DNA of 64,000 nucleotides from Mycteria americana (Eukaryota > Chordata > Aves > Ciconiiformes > Ciconiidae). How positions within the stretch are numbered: the stretch's first letter is position 1; each line of letters opens with the position of its first letter. The stretch is from NCBI RefSeq assembly GCF_035582795.1, contig NC_134369.1, positions 62,992,001 to 63,056,000 on the forward strand, written 5' to 3'. The translations under genes and the position numbers were made by a program. Under the pieces are notes generated by a model, which saw only the letters and a list, made by a program, of their open reading frames with translations, was not told the DNA's origin and ran no database searches. This document shows, piece after piece, positions 62,301-64,000 of the stretch.

Positions 62301-62481
62301 TATTAAACTTAGGTTGTTGCTTTCCTTGCCACTAAAAGTGCTACTTTTAATGTTGTGGAATCTCTGCAGATGCTCTTGATTCTTTTTCCAGGTTTTTTTT
62401 GTGGATTATGGCAATAGATCAAAAGTGCCTTTAAAGAAATTAAAAGAAATTCCAAGCTGTCTTAGAGAGCTTCCTTTCCAG
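8283..62481 (+). CDS. TDRD9: TDRD9, piRNA-pathway DEAH-box helicase with Tudor domain (partial gene, 26 exons)
   Basis: Twenty-six GT-AG exons join in phase into one reading frame of about 932 codons. Numbering from the first complete codon, residues 69-265 form helicase lobe 1 (GATGSGKST at 83-91, TQPRKIGA, TTGVLL, DEVH at 182-185, SAS at 215-217). Residues 266-453 form lobe 2 (LVFLPG, TNIAESSVT, QRKGRAGR). Residues 454 to about 735 form the HA2/OB-type region, followed by an RRM-like stretch and then a Tudor domain from about 832 (FVDYGN near 905-910). This order is diagnostic of TDRD9/spindle-E. Family knowledge: in mouse the protein is an ATP-dependent RNA helicase of germ-cell nuage that works with MIWI2 (PIWIL4) in piRNA-guided silencing of retrotransposons, and its loss causes LINE-1 derepression and male sterility. 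The 5' exon(s) and the 3' third are outside the window. I see no frameshift or premature stop. Confidence 0.97.
9006..9566 (-). mobile_element. Solo LTR, avian ERVL-type (copy 2)
   Basis: About 561 bases with TG...CA ends (tgttgtggttta ... accagcaca). On the minus strand a TATA-like catataaac lies at 9284-9292, with ATTAAG in the poly(A)-signal position downstream, so transcription would run antisense to TDRD9. It is the same family as 1294-1853 but better preserved. No matching target duplication is visible. The internal poly-A tract and AAT repeats belong to the LTR. Confidence 0.87.
15516..15533 (+). repeat. Poly-T tract (T18)
   Basis: A run of 18 T within the intron before exon b, about 290 bases from its acceptor. 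It is read directly from the sequence. Confidence 0.9.
15827..15924 (+). CDS. TDRD9: TDRD9 coding exon b (linker before helicase)
   Basis: The acceptor is ttatgcctag and the donor is GAG|gtaatt. The exon completes the split codon left by the previous exon and ends on a codon boundary. It ends in MPIAKHREE, the counterpart of the mammalian LPISRYKEE just before the helicase core. The first two thirds (Ser/Thr-rich, SQCESSDWTS) resemble mammalian TDRD9 poorly, so this linker evolves fast. Confidence 0.93.
15925..16340 (+). other. TDRD9: TDRD9 intron (416 bases)
   Basis: Ordinary intron. Its last 360 bases are stop-free in the frame of the following exon. The intron length is not a multiple of three, however, so retention would not link the flanking exons in frame. 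A pyrimidine-rich cryptic acceptor (ttttttccag) ends at 15993. Confidence 0.85.
16341..16562 (+). CDS. TDRD9: TDRD9 coding exon c (Walker A, motif Ia)
   Basis: The acceptor is attgtttcag and the donor is CAG|gtataa. The exon has 74 codons, phase 0 at both ends. It opens the first RecA-like domain and carries the ATP-binding P-loop GATGSGKST at 16383-16409 and motif Ia TQPRKIGA at 16473-16496, then ends in GGFVGYQ. The Walker A lysine and following Ser/Thr are intact, so nucleotide binding should be preserved. Confidence 0.98.
16941..17357 (-). pseudogene. Antisense coding-like remnant, unidentified
   Basis: On the minus strand one frame of 139 codons is interrupted only by a TGA at 17157-17159 before ending at TGA 16941-16943. 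The translation is protein-like, not simple purine-rich repeat: a Lys-rich start, a Pro/Thr-rich middle (PPTTNTRVNPPASGPRE), then SQPFIGVIKELIKAPVSV and LELSLTKQMEEVDLRG. The internal TGA could be a mutated Arg codon. No family is recognised. It may be a decayed retrocopy, a transposon ORF fragment, or chance in a purine-biased strand. The + strand over the same bases is also open (16969-17361). Confidence 0.3.
18519..18542. repeat. Small inverted repeat
   Basis: ctgcctacc and ggtaggcag form a perfect 9-bp stem with a 6-base loop. No function is implied. Confidence 0.7.
19028..19150 (+). CDS. TDRD9: TDRD9 coding exon d (motif Ib and first half of DEVH box)
   Basis: The acceptor is cattgtgttag and the donor is GAA|gtaagt (consensus). 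The exon has 41 codons, phase 0. It carries TRLLYMTTGVLLQK (motif Ib) and ends in FIDE, the first two residues of the DEVH Walker B motif. The motif is completed by the next exon. Confidence 0.97.
19151..21501 (+). other. TDRD9: TDRD9 intron (2.4 kb) splitting the DEVH box
   Basis: The intron separates DE from VH of helicase motif II in phase 0. It contains a CR1 3' end (20531-20619). The rest is unassigned. Confidence 0.85.
20531..20619 (+). mobile_element. CR1 non-LTR retrotransposon, 3' end
   Basis: This is a typical avian CR1 terminus on the + strand. It contains ggggttggactagatgac, a short spacer, cccttccaacccaaacc, then the terminal octamer repeats attctatg and attctgtg (20600-20615). 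It is strongly 5'-truncated, as most CR1 copies are. The good match to the family consensus suggests a relatively young copy. Confidence 0.92.
21502..21582 (+). CDS. TDRD9: TDRD9 coding exon e (second half of DEVH box)
   Basis: The acceptor is atgtctttcag and the donor is AAG|gtaggt. The exon has 27 codons, phase 0. It begins VHERTEEMDF, supplying VH of the DEVH motif and the conserved HERT follow-on, and continues into the helix LLLVIRKLLR. Confidence 0.97.
22895..22939 (+). repeat. T26 tract followed by G-rich stretch
   Basis: Twenty-six T (22895-22920), then aaatggtggggagggggg. The purine-rich tail has runs of G that could form a quadruplex-like structure on this strand. Confidence 0.85.
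23460..23556 (+). repeat. Possible ancient interspersed repeat fragment
   Basis: The stretch containing ggctctattgggtcagacca, followed by a Cys/Ser-type gctgcttaggtaggaaagta region, resembles (from memory only) a diverged amniote interspersed repeat whose hallmark is a gggtcagacca core. There is no terminal structure to confirm it. Confidence 0.3.
23798..23821. repeat. Perfect 11-bp inverted repeat
   Basis: actctgttagg, two bases, then cctaacagagt: a perfect 11-bp palindromic stem with a 2-base spacer. Confidence 0.8.
25309..25473 (+). CDS. TDRD9: TDRD9 coding exon f (motif III)
   Basis: The acceptor is tttttaacag and the donor is AAG|gtaatt. The exon has 55 codons, phase 0. It encodes the end of helicase lobe 1 and the linker to lobe 2 (VEGKPHAIEEYYLDDLKHA). 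Motif III, which couples ATP hydrolysis to unwinding, reads SAS at 25321-25329, where the mammalian protein and most DEAH helicases have SAT. Confidence 0.97.
27300..27319 (+). repeat. Poly-T tract (T20)
   Basis: Twenty consecutive T, read directly from the sequence. Confidence 0.9.
29917..30706 (-). pseudogene. Antisense coding-like region, unidentified
   Basis: The minus strand has several long stop-free stretches with protein-like composition. One frame is open for 93 codons including its stop (30706 to 30428). Another, over 30110-29920, reads KPTGAQFVMPRKLIGTNN and continues for about 60 codons. The segment 30075-30171 has a diverged homologue at 34613-34710 in the same orientation, so at least part of it is a dispersed element. 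Frames are broken by several stops and I recognise no family. It could be a decayed transposon ORF or retrocopy. Confidence 0.3.
32213..32316 (+). CDS. TDRD9: TDRD9 coding exon g (start of helicase lobe 2)
   Basis: The acceptor is tctccatgcag and the donor is ATAG|gtaaga. The exon starts in phase 0 and ends two bases into a codon. The peptide contains EEPVIVREMYDVAVSLIQSF, matching mammalian EEPVITKDIYEVAVSLIQMF at the start of the helicase C-terminal domain. Confidence 0.95.
32317..33928 (+). other. TDRD9: TDRD9 intron (1.6 kb)
   Basis: AT-rich intron. I see no repeat, RNA gene or exon in it. Confidence 0.8.
33929..33987 (+). CDS. TDRD9: TDRD9 coding exon h (motif IV)
   Basis: The acceptor is ttttgttag and the donor is CAG|gtgact. 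The donor is weaker than the others in this gene. This 59-base exon joins the previous one through a split Arg codon and ends one base into a Gly codon. Its core is RGSVLVFLPG, motif IV of DEAH helicases. It lacks a few residues present in the human insert between MKSN and RSSV. Confidence 0.93.
34613..34710 (-). repeat. Diverged second copy of the 30075-30171 segment
   Basis: Shared blocks in the same order with 30075-30171 include catcacaaac, ttcttttacttca and ttgaaaactttga, giving roughly 70-75 percent identity by eye. On the minus strand both copies encode a related peptide with the pattern QSFQ-x-A, EVKE, K, G and FVM, suggesting a common coding ancestor. The element is unidentified. Confidence 0.5.
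37190..37640 (+). repeat. Pyrimidine-rich block
   Basis: About 450 bases dominated by C and T on the + strand (many cttcc, tttct and ctctt runs), with no simple period. It explains the Lys/Glu-rich but broken frames on the minus strand. Confidence 0.6.
38369..38423 (+). CDS. TDRD9: TDRD9 coding exon i
   Basis: The acceptor is ttttccctag and the donor is AAG|gtaagt. This 55-base exon begins with two bases that complete a Gly codon and ends with two bases of an Arg codon. The peptide LSEISYMHSCLSNMFNRR corresponds to mammalian LGEINYMHELLTSLVHKR. Confidence 0.94.
38578..38662 (+). CDS. TDRD9: TDRD9 coding exon j
   Basis: The acceptor is attttctttag and the donor is AAG|gtaaat. The exon completes the split Arg codon and ends in phase 0. 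The peptide WQVYPLHSRVTLEEQSNVF aligns with the lobe 2 segment between motifs IV and V, which carries the conserved YPLHS. The intron before it is only 154 bases. Confidence 0.95.
38663..39348 (+). other. TDRD9: TDRD9 intron (686 bases)
   Basis: I see nothing in it beyond splice signals. Confidence 0.85.
39349..39406 (+). CDS. TDRD9: TDRD9 coding exon k (motif V)
   Basis: The acceptor is caaaactcag and the donor is TATG|gtaagt. The exon starts in phase 0 and ends one base into a Val codon. The whole exon is motif V: VILSTNIAESSVTVPDVKY, which contacts the RNA backbone in DEAH helicases and matches the mammalian sequence almost residue for residue. Confidence 0.97.
39407..40043 (+). other. 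TDRD9: TDRD9 intron (637 bases)
   Basis: A G-rich tract (ggggggaggggg) lies near 39642-39653 and a T-rich polypyrimidine tract precedes the acceptor. Nothing else is seen. Confidence 0.85.
40044..40148 (+). CDS. TDRD9: TDRD9 coding exon l (up to motif VI)
   Basis: The acceptor is cttaattgcag and the donor is AAAG|gtaaga. The exon joins the split Val codon and ends one base into a Gly codon. It encodes VIDFCLTRTLVCDEETNYQS and ends in NQRK, the first half of motif VI (QRKGRAGR), so motif VI is interrupted by the next intron. Confidence 0.96.
40777..41869 (-). mobile_element. Solo LTR, avian ERVL-type, about 1.1 kb, with 5-bp target duplication
   Basis: A GC-rich element with + strand ends tgtggtgggttg ... 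acccaataca, flanked by an exact 5-bp duplication cagct (40772-40776 and 41870-41874), as expected for ERVL-type integration. On the minus strand a TATA-like cacatttaag lies at 41681-41690 and AATAAA at 40954-40959, so the LTR is antisense to TDRD9. Between these two signals lies a GC-rich degenerate tandem array. No internal viral sequence remains, so this is a solo LTR left by LTR-LTR recombination. The several long ORFs here are by-products of GC content. Confidence 0.9.
41170..41590 (-). repeat. Degenerate GC-rich tandem array inside the LTR
   Basis: Recurring units of about 40-60 bases built on the phrases gctccagtgtgg, cacaggctgcag and gtccttcaggaac repeat at least seven times with variation. 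The array lies between the LTR's TATA-like box and poly(A) signal, that is, in its transcribed leader. Confidence 0.75.
42700..42797 (+). CDS. TDRD9: TDRD9 coding exon m (arginine finger, motif VI)
   Basis: The acceptor is ttatgtgaag and the donor is CTG|gtaaga. The exon completes the split Gly codon, ends in phase 0 and reads GRAGRVSKGYCYRLVHKDFW. The two motif VI arginines that sense ATP are present. It closes the helicase core. Confidence 0.96.
42798..43185 (+). other. TDRD9: TDRD9 intron (388 bases)
   Basis: Nothing seen beyond splice signals. Confidence 0.85.
43186..43317 (+). CDS. TDRD9: TDRD9 coding exon n (winged-helix/HA2 start)
   Basis: The acceptor is tcttcccttcag and the donor is GAG|gtaggc. 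The exon has 44 codons, phase 0. The peptides LRCPLGTTVLKIK (with the end of the previous exon) and LLATALSPPSVGDIERTILQ are the characteristic entry into the helicase-associated HA2 domain. Confidence 0.96.
43318..44035 (+). other. TDRD9: TDRD9 intron (718 bases)
   Basis: AT-rich with a short T/C tract near 43771-43787. No element is recognised. Confidence 0.85.
44036..44198 (+). CDS. TDRD9: TDRD9 coding exon o (HA2)
   Basis: The acceptor is atttctctag and the donor is ATAG|gtaact. The exon starts in phase 0 and ends one base into an Ala codon. It contains DGELTFLGRVLAQLPVDLHL and GKLIVLGHVFGCLEECLII, the LxxLGxxLAxLPxxxxxGK signature of the HA2 ratchet region. Confidence 0.97.
44282..44345 (+). 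CDS. TDRD9: TDRD9 coding exon p (HA2 end)
   Basis: The acceptor is tttttgttgtag and the donor is ACAG|gtatta. This 64-base exon joins a split Ala codon and ends two bases into an Arg codon. The peptide AAALSLRNFFAVPFKQHIDG continues HA2. The intron before it is only 83 bases, the shortest in the window. Confidence 0.96.
44346..44847 (+). other. TDRD9: TDRD9 intron (502 bases)
   Basis: It contains short T and A tracts (44627-44650, 44800-44810). Nothing else is seen. Confidence 0.85.
44848..44911 (+). CDS. TDRD9: TDRD9 coding exon q
   Basis: The acceptor is tattgccag and the donor is AAG|gtaagt. The exon completes an Arg codon and ends in phase 0. The peptide NKLFFAGNSKSDCIAIVNAF aligns with mammalian NKVNFSGSSKSDCIALVEAF, where DEAH proteins carry the S-D-x-x-A signature after HA2. 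Confidence 0.96.
48515..48650 (-). mobile_element. CR1 3' end, minus orientation
   Basis: The segment starts aatcattaaataattaaggc, then tggaaaggacctcaggaggt and tctcctgctcagagcagg, which is the reverse complement of a CR1 3' untranslated end. It is diverged. The 5' limit, near 48650 where the opposite-strand copy begins, is approximate. Confidence 0.7.
48651..48727 (+). mobile_element. CR1 3' end, plus orientation
   Basis: The stretch from gatctaagttag through gaagtctcctccaacctaaa to ttactttgattc is a diverged CR1 3' end on the + strand. It abuts the minus-strand copy so that both 3' ends face outward. Confidence 0.6.
48931..48975 (+). CDS. TDRD9: TDRD9 coding exon r (15-codon microexon)
   Basis: The acceptor is cttcttccttag and the donor is AAG|gttagt. 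The exon has 45 bases, phase 0 at both ends, and reads AWQACRQKGELRHPK against mammalian TWKACRQTGELRYPK. It is too short to be found as an ORF but is unmistakable by alignment. As a symmetric exon, it could be skipped without a frameshift. Confidence 0.94.
48976..49921 (+). other. TDRD9: TDRD9 intron (946 bases)
   Basis: A short C-rich stretch (cccccccctccccc) lies near 49318-49331. Nothing else is recognised. Confidence 0.85.
49922..49975 (+). CDS. TDRD9: TDRD9 coding exon s (18 codons)
   Basis: The acceptor is gtcttttccag and the donor is GAG|gtaaga. The exon has 54 bases, phase 0 at both ends, and reads EELEWGRSNCIHIKKVRE. It matches mammalian DELNWGRLNYIQIKRIRE in the region joining HA2 to the OB-type domain. 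Confidence 0.95.
49976..52103 (+). other. TDRD9: TDRD9 intron (2.1 kb)
   Basis: A candidate minus-strand LTR begins at 50171. An A-rich tract lies at 51031-51043. The rest is unassigned. Confidence 0.8.
50171..50625 (-). mobile_element. Candidate solo LTR (outer boundary uncertain)
   Basis: On the minus strand a TATA box (cgtatataaatgg, 50308-50320) is followed about 80 bases later by AATAAA (within 50223-50229) and then a terminal ...ctccgaca at 50171, the order expected for U3-R-U5 of an LTR. The + strand therefore opens with TG. The U3 start is unclear (50625 and 50752 both offer a terminal CA), and no target duplication is found. The family is not identified. Confidence 0.55.
52104..52220 (+). 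CDS. TDRD9: TDRD9 coding exon t
   Basis: The acceptor is aaatttcag and the donor is CAG|gtaatg. The exon has 39 codons, phase 0. The peptide starts VAELFHDLKRRVRAFNMCV and ends CVYKQRFILQ, corresponding to mammalian VAELYEELKTRISQFNMHV and YIYKQRFILQ. Confidence 0.96.
52221..53193 (+). other. TDRD9: TDRD9 intron (973 bases)
   Basis: AT-rich with nothing recognised. Confidence 0.85.
53194..53301 (+). CDS. TDRD9: TDRD9 coding exon u (OB-type region)
   Basis: The acceptor is cttgatttcag and the donor is ATG|gtatgt. The exon has 36 codons, phase 0, and reads VVIAGAFYPNYFTFGK and RELAGKDPKTTVM. The AGAFYPNYF stretch is the conserved entry to the OB-fold-like C-terminal domain of this helicase family. 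Confidence 0.96.
55069..55150 (+). repeat. Three imperfect copies of an atccaNtatacttaac unit
   Basis: Copies begin near 55069, 55112 and 55135, separated by 8-27 bases. It is a local duplication with no assigned role. Confidence 0.6.
55243..56110 (-). mobile_element. CR1 retrotransposon, ORF2 endonuclease fragment fused to 3' end
   Basis: Minus-strand translations match the CR1 ORF2 endonuclease. LLWVRIREEVSKGNTEV and EVSRSQTLHLRGR fall in 55879-55691; RALLDLLLANSVELV and TAQFGLFRELVGGIPW follow at lower coordinates. Each is recognisable against the CR1 pattern LWVRI, SRSQALVLMGDFN, GALLDLILTN and ADFGLFRDLLGRIPW. At 55243-55340 the element runs into a CR1 3' end (gactagatgacttcatgagg read on the minus strand). 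Reverse transcriptase is missing, so this is an internal deletion or a composite. Stops and frame changes are frequent, so the copy is dead. Confidence 0.85.
56468..56568 (+). CDS. TDRD9: TDRD9 coding exon v (RRM-like start)
   Basis: The acceptor is tccttaacag and the donor is CAAA|gtaagt. The exon starts in phase 0 and ends two bases into a Lys codon. The peptide LKNIPPYGYLYHKQLQSLF then RQCGQVKSIAYDGSK matches mammalian TDRD9 closely. The pattern of a strand, a helix with LxxLF, xxGxVKSI, then AFVEF in the next exon is reminiscent of an RRM. Confidence 0.96.
56569..57306 (+). other. TDRD9: TDRD9 intron (738 bases)
   Basis: Nothing recognised beyond splice signals. Confidence 0.85.
57307..57480 (+). 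CDS. TDRD9: TDRD9 coding exon w
   Basis: The acceptor is gaactccccag and the donor is TAAG|gtaatt. The exon completes the split Lys codon and ends two bases into an Arg codon. It opens with AFVEFSRNPMEGFKILPAVY and continues through KMSQLKIPLELNVHY, collinear with mammalian TDRD9. The later part (DDIKRQLRSVTDASVESL) is less conserved. Confidence 0.96.
57481..58768 (+). other. TDRD9: TDRD9 intron (1.3 kb)
   Basis: A short T-then-A stretch lies at 57722-57740 and a gggagggaggga tract at 57873-57887. Nothing else is seen. Confidence 0.85.
58769..58880 (+). CDS. TDRD9: TDRD9 coding exon x (linker to Tudor)
   Basis: The acceptor is aaactttttag and the donor is GAG|gtagga. The exon completes the split Arg codon and ends in phase 0. 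The peptide RVNVDCQKQTVEPVEISF corresponds to mammalian RVNVDFQKQTVDPMQVSF. The rest (QQSKMIPNRLLSIKITE) is a variable linker before the extended Tudor region. Confidence 0.94.
58881..60315 (+). other. TDRD9: TDRD9 intron (1.4 kb)
   Basis: AT-rich with a short AAT-type run near 59476-59496 and a triplicated decamer right before the acceptor (own entry). Confidence 0.85.
60271..60300 (+). repeat. Triplicated decamer upstream of a TDRD9 acceptor
   Basis: tatagtctaa, tttagtctaa and tatagtctaa stand directly in tandem and are followed by a pyrimidine tract and the acceptor AG at 60314-60315. Each copy contains ctaat or ctaa, compatible with a vertebrate branch point. The candidate adenines lie about 16, 26 and 36 bases from the splice site. 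Confidence 0.8.
60316..60528 (+). CDS. TDRD9: TDRD9 coding exon y (extended Tudor domain, first part)
   Basis: The acceptor is tatactttcag and the donor is GAG|gtacag. The exon has 71 codons, phase 0. It begins IVEVGHFWGYRIDEKN, the start of the extended Tudor fold, and later reads ELVCLAPFTHLENGGYYRAR then ILYVCGDFAE. The Y-R-A-R-x-L strand is a Tudor hallmark. Tudor domains of this type bind symmetrically dimethylated arginines on PIWI proteins. Confidence 0.97.
60529..62391 (+). other. TDRD9: TDRD9 intron (1.9 kb)
   Basis: Contains a G/T-rich tract near 60600-60645, a pyrimidine-rich block around 61080-61260 and a palindromic duplicated 28-mer (61530-61593). Confidence 0.8.
61530..61593. 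repeat. Tandem duplication of a palindromic 28-mer
   Basis: Two identical 28-base copies (61530-61557 and 61566-61593), 36 bases apart start to start. Each contains atatccatt, cca, aatggatat, a perfect 9-bp stem with a 3-base loop. The spacer also pairs (ggatatga with tcatatcc), so the 64 bases could fold into a cruciform. A partial unit (tatccattcc) precedes at 61520. Confidence 0.85.
62392..62481 (+). CDS. TDRD9: TDRD9 coding exon z (Tudor core, last exon in window)
   Basis: The acceptor is tctttttccag and the donor is CAG|gtaggg. The exon has 30 codons, phase 0. It reads VFFVDYGNRSKVPLKKLKEI then PSCLRELPFQ. The FVDYGN motif supplies aromatic-cage and Asn residues typical of a methyl-arginine-binding Tudor domain. 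The following mammalian exon (ALEFKI...) is not found before the window ends. Confidence 0.97.
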
Positions 62482-64000
62482 GTAGGGGTGATGCTGTTTG
62501 CTGCTTAATAGATGTTTTCATGTCTGGTCTGGCAAACAGAAGTGTACTTCAAATCATAACGCTTTTCATAATAATAATGAAGTAACATGTATTTTGCTAA
62601 TGGGAGTACCTACAAATCACCTTCACTAATAGGTGTGTAAATAAATGTTTTCCACAGATGTGTATGCACACAGTAGTAATTCTTGTGTGTAACTGAATTG
62701 CACTGTATTTAATTGTAGAGAAATGTTATCTAGCCTTTTGTTTTCAGGGGCACTTGCTAGGGAAAGGAGAGAGGAAAAAAAAAAAAGAAAAGCCTGAACT
62801 TGCTGCCTGACTGGATGTAAAAAGCATTGTTGTACTCATTTTTTTTAACTGAATGTTTTGAACTAGTCCTGCTTCTGTGGGGACAACATAGTGGGATCTA
62901 TCTCCCACCTGTAATCACAGGAACAGCGGAAGGAGAGAGGAAATTGCTTTAACAGCTGCCTTTTTGCTGCTTGTTGCTTTTGGTTATCAGTTTCTTTGCT
63001 GTCCATCAGTTCTATGAGAAGTAGAACTTCTCTCTAGAAGGAGAATGTTGTTCTGGTTCCTCTATTGCCTGCTTATATGCAAAGCTCAGGAGTAACAGGC
63101 TGAGCAGTAGATCATCTTTGCTTTAGTCTAAAGAACCTCTGAGCAAATGACAGAGGTATATACAGCCTAGAAAACAGCCCAGAGAGGAGAAATTGCCAAT
63201 GACTAGTTTAATGTATTGTTCTCTGCTTAAACCTCGCTGCTCCCACTACAGATAAGTGGCGGCATAGGATCTCTTCTGTCTGCATGGCACAAGTCTGCAG
63301 TGACAAGTACCTTGTGTACAGTTACTGTGCAGAGTATTTTTGTTCCATCAAAGCTCCTGCTCTGCTACACTATTAGTTACAGGACAAATAGATAGGAGAT
63401 ACCTGATTTAAATTTCACAAAGCTAGAAGTGTCTGGTTTTGCAGAGCTATATTTACAAATAACTAGAGACTTCAAGTGAAATTCAGCTTTTCAGTCCTCA
63501 TTCAGATATTTTTAAGCCAATTGAAACAGCTGTATCATACTAACTTTATTCTCTGAAGTATTTAATGATGAAAATGAGAAATGAACCAGCAGAAGTATGG
63601 TTTTATTTTATTTATCTCTTCTTAGTGTTAGATCTTGACAGGGTTAATTTTGTTTGGTTTTGTTATAATTGATTTAAAAAAATAAGTAGAATTAATTTTG
63701 GCAAGAAGCATCCTTTTTTGTGTTTTCTTCAGATGTATTAAAGGGAAATGTATTTCCACTTCAGGCCTAATCTTTTAATGACCAATTTTAATGACCAGCT
63801 AGAAGAAAAACAGGGTTTCTGTTGTAAATTCATTCGAAGACATAATTACAGATAGTGATTGTGGAAAGGGGTTAAGTGAGAACTTAATTACTCTTGCCTG
63901 TCAGGGACAGAATAGCTGCAGTGGTCTTGCCAAGTTTTCTGTTACCTTAGTTGAAAAGAACTGTGGACTGTAAAGTTTTTTCCAGAGTAGACATCTCTAC
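62482..64000 (+). other. TDRD9: TDRD9 intron (partial, continues past window)
   Basis: There is no further exon. The expected next coding block after LPFQ is absent. A short A tract lies at 62775-62789. The rest is unassigned. Confidence 0.8.

Noticed and set aside
1..64000. CRISPR arrays, operons, phage or other prokaryotic systems
   Set aside because: There are no repeat-spacer arrays or contiguous bacterial-type genes. Introns, CR1 elements and LTRs show vertebrate DNA.

Overview
The window is vertebrate nuclear DNA, almost certainly from a bird. It is AT-rich, its only recognisable gene is split by canonical GT-AG introns, and its interspersed repeats are avian in type: CR1 retrotransposon 3' ends with the terminal octamer repeat, and long terminal repeats (LTRs) that I recognise from memory as common bird ERVL-type families. 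Nothing prokaryotic is present: no operons, CRISPR or rRNA, and no tRNA that I can see.

The gene is TDRD9 (Tudor domain-containing protein 9), the DEAH/DEVH-box helicase of the piRNA pathway and the orthologue of Drosophila spindle-E. It runs left to right on the + strand. I placed 26 consecutive coding exons between 8283 and 62481. They total 2797 bases (about 932 codons), and every exon-exon phase joins without a frameshift. They encode a short N-terminal linker, the two RecA-like helicase lobes (motifs I, Ia, Ib, II, III, IV, V, VI), the HA2/OB-type C-terminal helicase region, a segment that reads like an RRM, and most of the Tudor domain (aromatic-rich, with FVDYGN). The first exon or exons lie left of the window. 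The rest of the Tudor domain and the C-terminus, roughly 400 residues by comparison with mammals, lie to the right. No promoter or transcription start is visible.

Layout: 1-8282 is upstream intron with one LTR. 8283-16562 holds the N-terminal exons and Walker A. 19028-25473 holds the rest of helicase lobe 1. 32213-42797 holds helicase lobe 2. 43186-53301 holds the HA2/OB region. 56468-58880 holds the RRM-like and linker region. 60316-62481 holds the Tudor domain. 62482-64000 is intron.

The introns carry four LTRs (1294, 9006, 40777, 50171), all antisense to TDRD9, at least three CR1 loci, homopolymer tracts and some antisense coding-like remnants that I cannot name. The gene's product silences transposons in the germ line, and its own introns record that traffic. 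I see no convincing undescribed system. The best second looks are the substituted helicase motif III (SAS in place of SAT), the coding-like antisense segments in three introns, and a triplicated branch-point-like decamer before the first Tudor exon.
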